A DNA stretch of 64,000 nt, taken from Atriophallophorus winterbourni. Taxonomy: Eukaryota; Platyhelminthes; Trematoda; Plagiorchiida; Microphallidae. The position numbers and the translations under genes were made by a program. This document shows, in pieces, positions 1 through 13,050 of this stretch. The stretch lies in the NCBI GenBank assembly GCA_013407085.1, contig JACCGJ010003415.1, positions 1-64,000 on the forward strand. Direction: 5' to 3'. A model generated the notes under the pieces. The model searched no databases and was not told the origin of the DNA. It saw only the letters and a list, made by a program, of their open reading frames with translations. The stretch's first letter is position 1, and the number at the start of each line of letters is the position of its first letter.

Positions 1-3000
1 GTGAATTCGCAATATTTTCACACCTATAATTATTATCATCATGAGCCGCAAGTTTTGAACGCCAAACAAATGAGAGATCTGTGTTTGCATAGTTGACAAT
101 TCATTTTATTTCTTGATCATAACTAGTCGTATAAAGAGCAAAGAAAATAGACGAACAGATCACAGCGACTGCTATCCACCGACATATTCTGCGAAATCGT
201 ACTACTTTGGATTTATTTCATCTATATCAACGATAATCACAGGTCGACATGACCGCAGTGGTCTAATGTAAAAATCAAAGCAAATCAAATGAATGGCATA
301 CATATACGTTTAACTACATATACTGACAATCTACACCGGATAGCATCAATATATTATACCACCAAACTCAGACATTTTCTGCCAAGAAAAGCAGTCAGTA
401 TTGTAACCGGGTTGCGTCGAAAAATTTTCACATTTGTCATTTGATATTGTTTGATTACTTCAACAAAACTTGAATTTTTTATTTATTTGCATAATGAACT
501 GTAAAACCACGTACATTTCGTGAAAGTATTAGGCATACATCATATTCCGTCACTCAGCGTTTGCTGTCACATTCTCGCGACCCGATTATTCGAAACACGT
601 GGCAAAACAAATTAATTTTTAACCGTTTATGAAAAGATGTCATTATTCTCATCACTTTATTACTTGTTAATATTTTATTTTGTTTGATAGCACTGTAAAA
701 TTAAACCCGCTAGTTTCGAATCAGTATGGTTTGTGCATGAAGAAATAGCTGTTTTGTCAACCTTTTCTCTCAATCGATTGTCCTCAATCGGTCGTTGGAA
801 TTCAAAGGGGTTCTTTGCGAAGTCGGATTAATCATATCTTGAAATTTGCATCGCTACGTGATTTTAATGACAGAACTGGGAAACATTATGCAAGAAAAAA
901 GCGATCATCTTTACGACAACCACAAAATGACGAGCTATAATCAGTAAAACTATAACTATAGAAGGCTTAATATGGACTGTCACTGCTTATAGGTTGATAT
1001 GTATTCATCAAGCTTCAATGTGAACACCATAATCGATTCTGAGAGTATGATTCAAGCAGAAAATTCTAAGTGAACCAGATGAGAAACGATAAAACCTACG
1101 GAGAAAATCCAATCAATAGTGTGGGATGGTCGAAGGCTTTTAACCGTTGTGTGATCAAATATGATTCTTGGGTTAGGTAAATGTTTGGGAGGGTGATTTG
1201 CGGTGTGAATAATTGTAAGTATTACCATGCGGACACTCAATGGCCATCGCTGCACGCGATCTCATAGTTTTAGTTTGGTCATTCGCTCTAGTAAAGGCAA
1301 TTTTTTAACATGATACTACACTGGTTGTAGGATGATACAACCTGACAAGGATTTGAACTTCCTAGCAAAACGATGGTTATTATGCTTGGGTGGAATATGC
1401 CACAACTATGTGTTTAGTGTCAGCGCTGAGGTGTAAAATTCCGGAATATCCTCTTTAACAAGCCCAAGATCTGGCATGCTTTATTACAAACTCGTGGCAA
1501 TGATGTTCCGGCCGGATATCACACGGCACTCAGAAACTAATTCTTTATACTTGTTTGTCCGAGCGATATGTGTGGTATAAGTAGTTGCCAATCCACATCA
1601 TTTTACATTTTGGAGGATTAAATGACAAGTCGCCTGTCTGAGGTCATCAGTATAAGGTGCTCATATCTCGCTGAAATCTGGTACAGTCGTTAAGTTACCT
1701 GATGTGTTCCCATAGATTTATATTATCTGTAAATAGCATCAAATTAAACACGATATCCTCCTCTGCTTTCTTTATACACACACTCAGGAACTTGGATGTA
1801 TCAGAAGATTAATCTTAAATTCGATTCGACAAACTTCCATTAAATCCATACGCTTTAAGCTACCTACAAAATATCTTATGTAAGCAATTCTACATATTAC
1901 ATTCGAAGTAATTGTAATGTTAATGATGAATCAAAATATTGTTCATAGTGCATACTTCTGAAAACAAAAAATCAAACCACAATGTACAATCATTAGCGTG
2001 ATCTCGTGTATTCCAGCCGATTCTATCACTTTATTTACTAAACATTAAAGTAATATTCATGAGACACGGAAGAATGCCAAACGGTTGGGTCACTTTATTT
2101 GTATTCAATCAGTGAAAACTTATTAAATGCACACACGGTTGAGTGCACCGCTTCATGAAGGTTTGCGACAACCACGAACCGCTTCTTGTACTCTTGGGAT
2201 TTGGGACGAAAACTGTCAAAAATTGCGTAGCCTTAGGGTTCGATTCCAAATTAGAATATTCATGTTTAATTCGTACAGTTTACATCATTCACGAACATTG
2301 ATATTGAGAGTAAATGAGTTGGCGTTAGTCATTCACAAAGCAATCGTTTGATTTGTTTAATTTAAATTTACTAAATCCGGCACAATAATCTTGTTAGTTA
2401 TATAGAAAATGTAATGCAGCAGTTGACAATATTAGCATTTCATTGATTTAAAACCACTTATCTTGAAACTGAAACGTGAGGTTGGCCATATTTTTTCTAC
2501 CTTGTAACGAAACATTGAGTATTTCTTGAAAAAGGTTCATTTTTCCTTAACTCATCATGCACATGAGGGTACCATCAAGTGTGGCTATAGGGACACATTT
2601 TTCCGAGAGAATTCTCACAAATTCTCACCCAAGGTCACGTAAAATTCCAAAGGAACGTGTTTTAGACTACGTGGTACTCGTCTTGAAAAATTGCAAGTGA
2701 CATTTTAGCAGAGTGAAAAAAGAGTGCTATGAATTGTTGATACTCCCGATATTTAAATTTGAGTTTTAATTTGGAACTTTAATGCAAGAAATTTGTTCAA
2801 TATTTTTGGAATGTATAACAATATAGTTATGCACATATAATGAAAAAATAATCGAATTAAAGAGTAATTCTATGAACCATGTAATGGTTTAACCAAATGG
2901 CAAATAAGATAAGTTTAAAGTGAGGTATTTGGGCAAATTGAATGAATGTTCGATAAGTACATTAATTATGCATCCCTTATATACAAAATGAAATTATATC

Positions 3001-3089
3001 GCGTGTCAAACGATAATTTTAATTAATCCAATTTATCAACTAACTACTTTCAGTCGTAGTGAATCTTTGCCTTCCAGCGCAAAACATAT
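1..3089. other. AT-rich intergenic region, no recognisable gene
   Basis: About 3 kb of AT-rich sequence with only short open frames (at most about 75 codons) on either strand. I see no conserved protein motif, no tandem array and no clear transposon terminus. It probably is intergenic DNA or ancient, unrecognisable repeat sequence lying upstream of the Penelope-like remnant. Confidence 0.5.
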
Positions 3090-3094
3090 TTTCG

Positions 3095-3186
3095 TTGGTT
3101 GGTAACGTTTCGCTTCTGAACACAGAAGCTTAGTCACACCAATGGTGTCGGTACGAGAAGGGTTCATGTTTAAATGGCATTTTCTT
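3095..3186 (-). repeat. Inverted Penelope-type flank with decayed hammerhead ribozyme
   Basis: Read on the minus strand this carries a 5-bp stem I (TTGGT pairing with ACCAA), a long stem II (CTTCTG with CAGAAG) and GAAACGTT, as in the better copy at 13007-13050. The core reads GTGACTA instead of CTGACGA, so catalytic positions C3 and G8 are both changed, leaving a possible G-U pair. It is followed by the stretch GTTCATGTTTAAATGGCATT that also flanks the ribozyme copies near 4230, 12120 and 15815. It lies head-on against the reverse-transcriptase remnant starting at about 3187, an inverted flank arrangement common in Penelope-like elements. Confidence 0.6.
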
Positions 3187-4120
3187 GACTATGTCGACTA
3201 TACATTCGTCATCATAAAGCGCAACAGACTAGAAGCATTTCATAGTTATCTCAATAAATCGGATCCTAAAATCCAGGTCGCAAAAGAAACTGATACTACG
3301 CAATGGACACATCCGTTCTTGGACTGTCTTGCACTCAAAGACGACGGCAAGATAAGAGCGACGGTATATCGTACGCCAATTGACACAGATGAGATTTTGA
3401 GATACACAAAGGGTGTTTCAGTCTGCAACGAAATCGCTGTTCTACAAGTTTTAACACCTCTGCAGCGAATGTGCCGATGAAAACCAGCTCATTACGATGT
3501 CAGTCGTCGACTTGCAGATCATGGTTACCCCAAGCGCTTAATTAAGCGCCAATTGAAGCGAGTTAAACATCGACAACCAAGAAAACAAAAAAATGTTGGT
3601 GAGCTACGGTATTTTTACCCTATGTCAAAAGCGCGTTTGACATGAATAAAACAGGTATTAGAGTAACATGTAAGAGAGGTTGAACGCTCCGCTCAGTTTT
3701 AATACATCTCGTTGCGACCAACTACATCTCCAAAATCAAATCCAAGGGTTGCGCGGGTGTTTACATCGGGTAAACGTCTAGAGAACTTATCACAAGTGTA
3801 TATGAAAATAGCAAACGAGTAGGAAAGCAACCCCGCAATCTCAGTAAATATCACTCACTGATTCGAAAACACGTGCTAAACAATAGCCACAGCGTGGACC
3901 TTGATAACGTAGAATTAATAAGACGTGGTGTGAAGTGAAAGGCTTTACGCTGAGGCAGGTGAATTACCAAGGCTGGGCGAATGCGGTAAACATGGTGAAT
4001 GGGGCTGATATCTCAACAATCTCGCATTCGGTTCTGCGTCGGATTAGGATTAACGTGCATAACACCTATTGTGCACTTGGATTACGTAATCAGTGGGTCA
4101 GCGGACGCTGTTCGAACCTG
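3187..4120 (+). pseudogene. Penelope-like element: decayed reverse transcriptase and GIY-YIG endonuclease remnant
   Basis: The translation starts in the catalytic palm motif (YVDYTFVI, where YVDDTFVI is expected; the second Asp is lost) and continues into a block matching the Penelope-like thumb (FLDCLALKDDG, VYRTP, DEILRY). A stop at 3478-3480 and frame changes break it. Further on, pieces such as YPKRLIKRQLKRV and, near 3860-3940, HVLNNSHSVDLDNVELI correspond to the linker and the C-terminal GIY-YIG-type endonuclease. The N-terminal half of the polymerase is missing, so this is a 5'-truncated dead copy. The 12273-12617 remnant has the same C-terminal block. Class assignment rests on motif recognition only. 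Confidence 0.65.
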
Positions 4121-4211
4121 CACACAAAATAAACAATTTAGGGATTAACACAGCATTTAGGGCGGGGTGATCAATTGTCTTGATCTCGCCTTTCTATCTA
4201 AGAGAACTCAG

Positions 4212-4330
4212 GATTGGTCACGAAAATGCCATTTAAACCTGAACCCAGTTCGACAAAGCTTCTGTTTCAGAAGCGAAACTTTACCGAATAATTCCTCTAG
4301 CCGATTCCTCGTAAACTTTCTTTTCATGAT
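4212..4330 (+). repeat. Penelope-type 3' flank with decayed hammerhead ribozyme
   Basis: Downstream of the Penelope-like coding remnant, in the same orientation, is GGATTGGTCACGAAAATGCC followed by a hammerhead-like block at about 4249-4295. Stem II CTTCTG/CAGAAG and the GAAAC strand are preserved, while the core reads TCGACAA rather than CTGACGA. The sequence after it (4290-4345) is collinear with 13045-13100, which defines a shared terminal segment of this element family. Confidence 0.55.
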
Positions 4331-4345
4331 TATGGACTCGCGATC

Positions 4346-5190
4346 AGTCTGGAATATTTTCAAATATGTTTTTGTTTCGTTTGCATACTCATTTTTTGGA
4401 AACATGGGTGCGTCGATTCCTCCCCACTATTCACGCTGAACCTCAACAGCCTATTTTTGCTATTTTGAATGTTGTTTAGTTCATTCTACCACAAGCGAGT
4501 TTGATTTAACCTGACGTCTCAATTTGTAACTTCTCACGGAATTCATACTCTATCGGGTTGTATTGATAAAATCCCTCTAAACGGCTATTTTGATGCATTT
4601 TAAATAAATCATTCTCAGATTTTATGGATAATGCTACCGTTTAATTTAAATCAACTATCCTTTGCTCGTTGCATCCGTAAATGGTCAAATGAGTTTCTCT
4701 GAAATTCGTTTGTATTTTCTCTCATGGCCAGCATTTAATCAAGCCATGCCACCATATGCACCGGAGCATGTGCTGATAGGTAGAACAAGGGTTTCCATCG
4801 GTGACCCCACTCATGTTGACCTGAGTGCATTGTGCGGTACTGTGTAGTACCGTGATCTGGTGGCACCACGGCACTTGGACTTATTGAACAATTGCACTTT
4901 GTTGTTGTGTTGCATTGCGAGGACAAGCAATGAAACTGAATGTTCACAAACGCGGCAATCATTGTACAAGTGAATGGTGCAAGTTGACATAGTCTGGCGA
5001 GTGGCTGTTGTGAAACCTCGCAAACACGGAGCGTCATGACAATTCACGGGAAACGATCCAAGCAAGTATCGCATTGCGTGAAAAAGTTATGTAAGTTGAA
5101 CTGGTGGAGAAATCGTGTGCTTTTAGTATACATTTCGCGCTATATTGCGAATATAATATATAGCAAAATATAACGTTATTAATTTTGTTG
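4346..5190. other. No gene seen
   Basis: Only short overlapping open frames occur on the two strands at 4660-5075, none resembling a known family. No direct evidence for coding or structured RNA. Confidence 0.4.
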
Positions 5191-5193
5191 TAA

Positions 5194-5405
5194 TTAGCCA
5201 GGAATCACTTTGTGATTCTGTATTTGAACATCGTGATTCTTTGTAAGAACCCTATATAACAGTGGCATACAAATATAACTTTGTTCACCGCTTTTCCACT
5301 GTTTCAAGGCTCACTGAAACTCATCTTACTGTCTTCCCCTGACGATGGCAAACAGCCTGAAACCGGTAGTGGTGTGTAAGGGATGGGGATGTGAGCACCA
5401 CAATA
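5194..5405 (+). repeat. Retrozyme-like hammerhead repeat, one unit
   Basis: This copy of the 230-240 bp family runs from CAGGAATCACTTTGTGATTC through AACAGTGGCATACAAATATA to a hammerhead block at 5333-5374. The core is CTGACGA (position 7 is tolerant in hammerheads), stem II is TGGC-AAACA-GCCT with a mismatch at its closing pair, then GAAACCGGTA. Stem I is poor: upstream CCCC against downstream GTGG. It is probably inactive. The same body recurs at 24845-25475 and 29818-30175. Confidence 0.65.
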
Positions 5406-6055
5406 CTTTAGCCTCATATATATAACGTGAATTGAATGAAGAATAACAATAGTTAGACAATGTATTATTGCATAATTATGTATTGTATTCTAATGTATAA
5501 TTTGAAAAAAATTAAAATAATGAGACTTTTAACTAAGAAATATTTATCGAGGATATTATAATTTGTATTACTTATTTGCACAGCGTTTATCAGTTGGACA
5601 AAAATAATGCCTTATATCGAAACGTTTCTAACATGGATTGAGTATTGATATGCGGCACTGCATATTGTTTTTTGCAAACAAGTTCCTTAATCTGTTAAAC
5701 TGACATCAGTTTGTTGCCAGGAATTACCAAATTTATCTCGCTTCGATCATGACAATCTTTTAACAAATCAACCGGTTTTTATAGATCTGGTATAGACATT
5801 TCCTGCGTCATAAAAATTATTCATCACAAGATTGATTCAGATTTACATACCCCATTTGTACGAAGCACTGTAAGGTCTCCTCATTAGTATTTAATTTTGT
5901 GTATTCTATTGCCAATTCCTTCCGAATGAGCAATGCTTACTAGCATTTTATGACATTTAATTGCAATGCCCTGTGGAGAAAATCTGCATAAGACCTGAGA
6001 TTTTCTCGTCAACTACACTTAAAAGATTACGCAGTCAAAAAGAGCGGGCTTACCG
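5406..6055. other. AT-rich sequence, no gene seen
   Basis: Strongly AT-rich, with frequent stops in all frames. No repeat or coding motif recognised. Confidence 0.4.
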
Positions 6056-6059
6056 TAGC

Positions 6060-7640
6060 GGTAATAAGGTATTGACCAAAGAACTGACTAAGGTCATACA
6101 TTGTGAAATTAAACGTCTTAATCAATAGTACGTGAATTCACTGCTAGGTGAAAAATACACCAGGCAATTATGGAAGGCCAGGACATTATGCGCATGTTGC
6201 CAAGCAGCCGGCTAGATCAACTAAATGTGGATTTTGATGGTGAAATACAACATTCACCTGTTCACAAGTAGATGACGCATATTTCAGTATATCTGAAAAT
6301 GATGTCCTTAAAAGGCCTGCAGGTTAAAAGTAAGCACAGACAGGGTAACTCCATTGGTACTTAAGCTATGTGCGCCATGGATTGCCAAACCGATAACTTC
6401 CGTTTTCAACCGGTACATCTCTGCTGACTATATTGCAGATGGTTGGAAAACTTTTAAAATTACACTGGTCCCAAAAAACTGCAGGAACATTTCGCTCAAT
6501 ACCTTGATCTTCACAAGTTTTAAAAATCATGGAAAGCCTAGTTCTTGATCGTCAGATGGTACCATCGTTGGAAGATGAGTATCAATTTTCGTACCGAAAG
6601 CAACGCTGTACCTTTGATGACGTTGCATGTCTAACTCGCAAAATTTTGAAAGTGCTTGACAATAAATCATTAGCCGTCATAGTTTGTTTGCTTGATTACA
6701 CGAACTGGTTCGGCTCTGTCGATGGTATTCAACTGACGGACATACTCAAAACACGAGCCGTATCAGCCTAAATAATTAAATGGATATTTGGATACTTTTT
6801 CGATAGATCTCATTACATTGAAATCAATAGGTTGCGCTCTGCCTTGCTCCCAATTAAGAAGGGGTTTCTTCAAGAGCGATGCTATCTCCCTACTTCTTTG
6901 CAGCATTCTTAGCTGCGCTTCCACAGCTGCCTTCAACTTTCATTTTGATGACGTAGTATTTGGGTGTGTTATACCCAAAAACGACTCTGCAAATCCATTC
7001 GCTCATGCTTTAGATGCAATTACTACCTGGTCAGAAGGGAGAGGTTGAGCTTTAAATCTCGAAAAATATGCTGTGTTTATTAATCTGCGTGGGAAAAGTC
7101 GTGAAGCAGTTTTTAGTTATCGTAGTCAAGTATCTAGGCGTCACTATATTCGACAACCTTACTTGGACCCATCTTCCTAATACTTTACATATTAATGTAT
7201 ATAGATATTCTTTTAGGTTTTTCGTCCTTGTTCTCTGTGCGTTAAGTCTAAGCTACCTTCTCACTTCATATTCTCATATTCGATACTGTTCACTTGCTAT
7301 TGTCCCCGCACTTCTTTTGAAATACTTTTTGTATCGCAAACTTTGTATCAGGATCATTTAACGTGCAAGCTCTATTTTCCATGAAGATATTATTGAAAAA
7401 ATCTTGAAACAACATTTTCCTCTTGTGATCGGCTCATAAACACTGTTCTCAATGGTAATTCCCACCCGCTACATGAGGACCTTCTTAAAAATAAATCTTT
7501 CTCAAAGACTCGTTCAAAACACATCATACTGCCTTCGAGAACGGCATCATGTCGGTAAACATTTATACCATTTGCTTCACGGTACCTTCGTTATAGGGAA
7601 TTATAGGAAATATCACGGTCTAATTTATCTTGTTGTTACA
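6060..7640 (+). pseudogene. Decayed non-LTR retrotransposon reverse transcriptase
   Basis: Fragments in alternating frames follow the order of a Jockey/CR1-type reverse transcriptase. They are SENDVLKRL near 6290, a palm entry region at 6354-6480, YQFSYRKQRCTFDDVACLTRK (normally QFGFRKGRST...) near 6575, LLDYTNWFGSVDG near 6690, a DDVVFG block near 6945 and KYLGVTIFDNLTWTH near 7120-7155, followed by a C-terminal tail to about 7640. Many frameshifts and stops show that this is an old dead copy. No end repeats were found, so the boundaries are approximate. Confidence 0.65.
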
Positions 7641-7649
7641 TTTTTTGCA

Positions 7650-10600
7650 AAAATGTTTTTCCTTCTATGTCTAACTTGTACGGTATTCGTTGTGTGATTT
7701 TAACACTTCTCTGAAGCTGTAATTTCGAAAATTTTCGAAAAAGGCTTTGTCTTTCTGCTACTACAATGAAGAACCTTAAGTCCCACTTTTCTAGATATAT
7801 ATGCGGTGGAATTGGTCTAAGTTCAGAATAACGTTTAATTTAAATTGCTGCATGTCAAGAACAGAAGGTTGAAAACACTCTGTGATCGTCTAATTTATGG
7901 TGAAAATACTTCATTAAAATACGAAACTACGTAATTCATTGGAATAGAAAAATATCCGTCCATTGATTTGCGAACTCATATGATGTAGATTCTTAGATGT
8001 GATGATTTTAAGAATCAGATTGACATTTGACACTCAGTGCAGTCATTGATTGATGTGTTTGAATTGAGCGTGAGGAAATTGGATGCTTCATTGTATGCGT
8101 GTTTTAGTGTTTTAGTATTTTCCTCGTGAACACGCGCTCAAAATGTGTCCAGTTTGTCTGAAGTCATAGGTCACATTTGAATGGATACAGCTTTTGCAAT
8201 TGAGAGATGTTGATATATGGATACCCGAAAATCAATGGAGAAAGTTGTGTTCAATAATTCAAATGTCCAGATTGTTGACAATTGAATGTTTAGTAACAAC
8301 ATACTTGCAAGAGATGGAAAGTATAAATCATCGTATTCAATTGAATCCCGCTCATCTTTGGTTTGCCCCATCTCACAGTAGGTAGTACGTGCCAGGAGGC
8401 CCGGTCGCTACATACCGCATGGTTTTTATGGCGATAACTTGTAACTTGTAACATTTTACGTGAACAAATCTGAAACGCACAAAGTGTGTGACTACCGTCT
8501 TTCGGCCAAGTACTGCCTATCTTTGTGAGTGCTTTCTGTGAGAGATTATTTTTCCCGAAATCAACGGGTTAGTCATCTAAAATGCTGCGAAACATAAACT
8601 GCGCTTGCGATGTTCATTCATGGTCGAAATCGACCTAGGATAACCCATAACCATTCGAAAAACTGCTTTGATATTTCCACCATAAATGAAATAATGTGTC
8701 CCGAAGTTTCATGTCCTGATTTAGCATCAAGTTAAGGTAAATGCACGGAGGTATATTAAACTTAGCAAAATTAATTGTATGTCGTTTTTATGACAAATTT
8801 GGAACAATTAATAAGTAACTCAGTTAACGCAAATTTACATCGCAAATCTGGATAGGTATATGAAATGTTTAATTAATAATATTACGATACTGCAAAGCCA
8901 TAATGACAATATTTCAGCGCTACTTTTTGCATCATTCAGTACAATATTGTACACGAAAGAACCATTAAATTCTTATTAAAATTATTGTGATGTTGGTATA
9001 TAAAAGCTGAGAATACTAACAATATTTTTCAAATGTTATTGCTCGAAAAGCTTAAACTATGCTAACTCTGCCACAATGAAATATTAGGCACCCAAAATTT
9101 TATAACAACTTTAGGTTTCTAATCACGATTAATCCGATAGATGTATGGTTAGCCATTATTATCTAGATCACATTTTGGAGATGAATTACATCCAACGAGT
9201 TATAACCTAGCAATATCCCGGTTTTAACCCATGCACTTAAATATCATCAATTTCAGTGATTCGTCAGATATTAACTAATTTACTGTGACCTCGCATAAGC
9301 AGTGAAATGAGATTGATATTTTGTATTATCTTTGTACTTTGAAAATCGAATCCGATTCTAATTGTATATTTTTTGTTAGCCTATGAAACTTGCCCTCGAT
9401 CCAGCCCTCTGATCTTAGGCACCTGCCGGTGACCGCAACGCAGTTTGTTTCGGTAGCACGCGCCCATGTCAATCGGTGGTACTTCAACTTGCATCTGGTT
9501 CATAATTTGGTCACGACATCCCGAACTACGGGCGCCGTGAAACGGGTAGTTCCGTGGTCACGAGATCTCATTATTGTATTGTCTTATCTGGACAGGTTCA
9601 GACAGCTCGACAAATGCCACGTCGGGCTGATGGCTAACATCAGATGGAGATTGTCACCGCTTGTGATACACTATTCTTTTCGTCGGTAATTGTTAGAACA
9701 ATGTCCTATCGACTAGTTAACGTTATAAACCATTTAATAATGTTGTGCCTGATTTCATTTTGAAAATATCTTCTAGGTTTCAACATATTTAGCTTCGCGA
9801 GTAGTATTGACATGTTTAGTTGAACATTAATAGAGCATTATCCTTCCTCGCAACTGCTTAAAACAGGAATGGGCAATCATTAGGTTAGTTTAACTGGATA
9901 GCATTAGTGTCATAAAGCGAAAATACAGAATTTGACTAAACGCACAAAAGCATGGTGGGATTAGGAGCGATTAACGTTTAACAACTGCTCTCACCAATTT
10001 CTGTGAATTGATCCAGATAAAATTAGCTTATATATTGTAAAACGGTGATGGGTCACTGGTTTAATAGCCCTATCAAATGCAGCAAATAACTATATCCACA
10101 GGGTGAGAAAAAGTATTTTTCAAAAATAAAATTATTGATTAATAATATTATGCAGTGAACTCAATTGTGTAAGTGAACTGAAGCGTCCGTGATGCGTTGA
10201 CCGACAATACGCTAATGTATCGTCTACTTTTGAGTTGTAAAGATAATCAATCCATTTCCAAAATCACTTGTGTCGGTAACGTCCGTTAACTGCTGAGAAT
10301 TTTTCTAACCAAAGGGTGCTTTGAACCCCTATCATTGCATAGTAAAAATGTTCACCAAAATATGGAATTATTCGAAAATGTATATTCAGTTTTGTTAAGA
10401 TGCGAATTCTTTTTTTAGCCGAATGTTATTTTGTGTTATAATGAAGGAAAAACTCAGTAAAACATTTTCAATATTCGACTTCGTGTGTTCTAGACGTAGA
10501 ATTTCATGTGATAAATCATACTACTCACTTATTTTACCCATATTGTAACATCCCGTGTGAAAGGTCTCATCAATTACAAATGTCACACTTGCGAAGGAAA

Positions 10601-11589
10601 CAATTGCTGGTAAATGTGTGAAAATTATCCGGGTTGCTTTTAGCCGGTTCTTGCCAGTCACATCCGGGAATCTATTCAGTAGCATCGCTTGTTAGACTAC
10701 TTGGATGAAGGTCAATAAATTAGCAAAAGTGTGGGAATATAATGTGTGAAGACTAAGATAGACTCATCGAAAATGTTTAAATTCCAACGACTGTTATTGC
10801 TCGCATTTACTATTCCGTGATGTGTTGACTGAAGACTAAGATAAGCAGTCTTGTACACATTCAACATTATTTCACTTCTTCACTAATGCTCACATTGCTA
10901 AAATCGGAAGTTCCATTTTTTAGACAAATATCTAGTTCGATTCGGAACACGATTGTATATCGTAAACGACTTATTATACCTCACAATGTTTCACATGCTG
11001 TTAGCTGACTTCTGTGGATGCCGATTAGGGAGAAATAACACAGGCAGTTTTTGATCTTATATTCCACACCGTATGGCATAACATCTCATTCCGACCCAGA
11101 AACGAATTACTCATCCTAGGCGTTCGTAGAGATGATTGTTACGCCATCCACCAGCGCGTTTCCGAAATGTCTGCGTCATGTATGATCAACACCCAAAAGC
11201 AGCATTTGTTTATACGAACCCTGAAGATAAAGCTCCACTGTGTGTTGCCAAAGAAACCAATGCAGAACAAGGTCTTGGTAACTCGTAGCCACAATGTCCA
11301 GAACTTTATCACCTCCGTTACGGACGTCATTCTATGGTAGGTGCAAAGATCAACTTGGTGATTTTCATTGCTCTTGGAAAATATCCTCTGCGCTACGATT
11401 GTTTCTCATTCCACAAACACAATACAGGCAGCGTAAGGAAGGCTGTGGCATGATTATACAGATTTAAGAGTAACGATTTTTTACATTGGAAGTGAGATGA
11501 GCACAAATCGATCAATTAGCAGTGTTTAAAACGCGTCTGCTCAGCCTAAAATTGATGAATAATAATGTTGAAACATCACTAAGCCCTTT

Positions 11590-11590
<1 letters not shown>
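7650..11590. other. AT-rich intergenic region, nothing recognised
   Basis: Nearly 4 kb with no open frame above about 100 codons (the longest, 9390-9689 +, resembles nothing I know) and no clear repeat termini. The GC-rich patch at about 9390-9640 differs from its surroundings and may be an old insertion, but nothing identifies it. Confidence 0.4.
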
Positions 11591-11620
<30 letters not shown>

Positions 11621-11693
11621 TTCTAGTAGTAGTAGTAGTAATAGTAGTAGTAGTAGTGGTAGTAATGGTAGTAGTAGTAGTAGTAGTAGTAGT
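11591..11693. repeat. (AGT)n trinucleotide microsatellite
   Basis: An interrupted run of AGT/TAG units for about 100 bp, with a few substitutions (TTTC, AAT, GGT). It is a simple tandem repeat, with no coding sense inferred. Confidence 0.95.
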
Positions 11694-12054
11694 TTCCGAG
11701 GTATGGACAACAAAAGATTAATATCAAATGAGATTTTATTTCAGAAATTATAGTACGCAATATGATAAGCATTGTACCCAGTATGTCGACAGATGTCGTA
11801 ACAGGTTTTCGTTCGTAAATTCAACATCATTCTAAATCATCTGTTGCTCGCTTCAAGGATTATTAAACTTGTTTCGAGCAAATTTTAGGATTCGACTACA
11901 GAGAGTACTCCACTTTTGGGGAGGAATTCCAACTAATCCACTTAAGAGCAAAATAGAAAAAAATAATTGCAAGCAGTATATAAAGATGATAGTGAGAAGC
12001 ATAATGAGGAATTACTTCCTCTGTGGTAAGAAAATCACGTCAACTAACAGATTT

Positions 12055-12617
12055 TTGGTAACGTTTCGCTTCTGAAAAAGAAACAGAATGACACAGCCTG
12101 TCAATACGAACGTAGTTCAGGTTTAAATGGCTAAAACCTGACCAATTATACCTTGCCAAAGATATGCTCGATCAAATTCACTTGATGCAGCCCAGCATGA
12201 TGTGTAACCCTTTAGTTGCTTTGTCGGTGCATGTGTGAACAATGTCCACTGTTTACTTAATACGTGTGCACATTAGGGATCTTGTACGTTAATCTTTATC
12301 CGCTGAGGAACTGGACGATAGATTGCAGAGATATCCGTGTCATCCACCTGATTCACCGCATTCGCCGCAGCCTTTATTATTTCAACCGTCAATTTTTCAC
12401 GATGAGGTTTAACTTCCGAACTAACCAGTTCCACGCTATCGAGATCCACGCTGTGACATGGGTCCAGAAGGTGTTTGGCTAGGGGAGAAGCCGGGATAAC
12501 TAAATTATATTTACTGAAAATGCGGGGCTGCTTTCCGGGCTCCTTTTTATGTACGTTTATCCTACTAAAAATTCCCCAGACATGTGCCAAGTGTAAACAC
12601 CGGGGCAAGCCAAGCAA
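12055..12617 (-). pseudogene. Penelope-like element 3' end: endonuclease remnant plus decayed hammerhead flank
   Basis: On the minus strand an open frame of 114 codons (12617 to 12273) contains KHLLDPCHSVDLDSVELV and KLTVEIIKAAANAVNQVD. The same motifs occur in the C-terminal part of the Penelope-like remnant near 3860-4060, so this is the GIY-YIG endonuclease end of a second copy. Downstream on the same strand (12190 to 12055) comes the family flank (AATTGGTCAGGTTTTAGCC, then AAATGGC/TTTAAACCTGAAC-type sequence) and a ribozyme block in which only the second half (CAGAAG, GAAACGTTACC) survives. The upstream reverse-transcriptase portion is absent. Confidence 0.65.
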
Positions 12618-12904
12618 CTAATTAATCGCACAACCTAATGTGCATTAATGAGGATTTCGCTTATACATTTACTTATAACTGCGATATGTAAGATTCCACG
12701 TATTCTTTCGGAGGCGCTTTCGATCTACGGTATGTAAAAAGTAGTTTGGTTCACTTGGAAATTAATAACCATAGATTCCCGATCGGTCTTAAATAAGTTT
12801 AATTAATTTGCTGACCTCTAAGAATGTTTCATCAAGTGTAATACCGCTAATTATTATAAACCTAGTGGTTTCAGATCATAATTCAAAAGAACGAAGACAT
12901 CTTG

Positions 12905-12978
12905 CGAAGAAATTTAAGTACAATCGGTTGGGGCAGTTTTTCAGTAACGTTTCACTTCTGGCGCAGAAGCTTCGTCAG
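12905..12978 (-). repeat. Left arm of inverted Penelope-type flank, hammerhead on minus strand
   Basis: This 74-bp arm is the inverted partner of 13012-13087. Its minus strand carries a full hammerhead core, CTGACGA at 12972-12978, stem II CTTCTG/CAGAAG with an extra G, and GAAACGTT. Stem I is not convincing: ATGAT upstream against ACTGA downstream. Ribozyme activity is therefore doubtful for this arm. Confidence 0.65.
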
Positions 12979-13006
12979 ATCATGTTCGCGGTCCTGACTA
13001 TCACCC

Positions 13007-13050
13007 TTGGTCTGACGAAGCTTCTGTGTCAGAAGTGAAACGTTACCCAA
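13007..13050 (+). ncRNA. Type I hammerhead ribozyme, Penelope-type family, best copy
   Basis: All conserved parts are visible. Core strand one is CTGACGA (13012-13018). Stem II is A-U plus CTTCTG/CAGAAG with one bulged G and a TGT loop. Core strand two is GAA, and the minimal stem III is the palindrome ACGT, with T13044 at the cleavage position. Stem I is TTGGT (13007-13011) with ACCCAA (13045-13050), one C bulged. Such tiny palindromic stem III regions are known from hammerheads of Penelope-like elements, which are thought to act as dimers. The inference is structural only. Confidence 0.7.
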
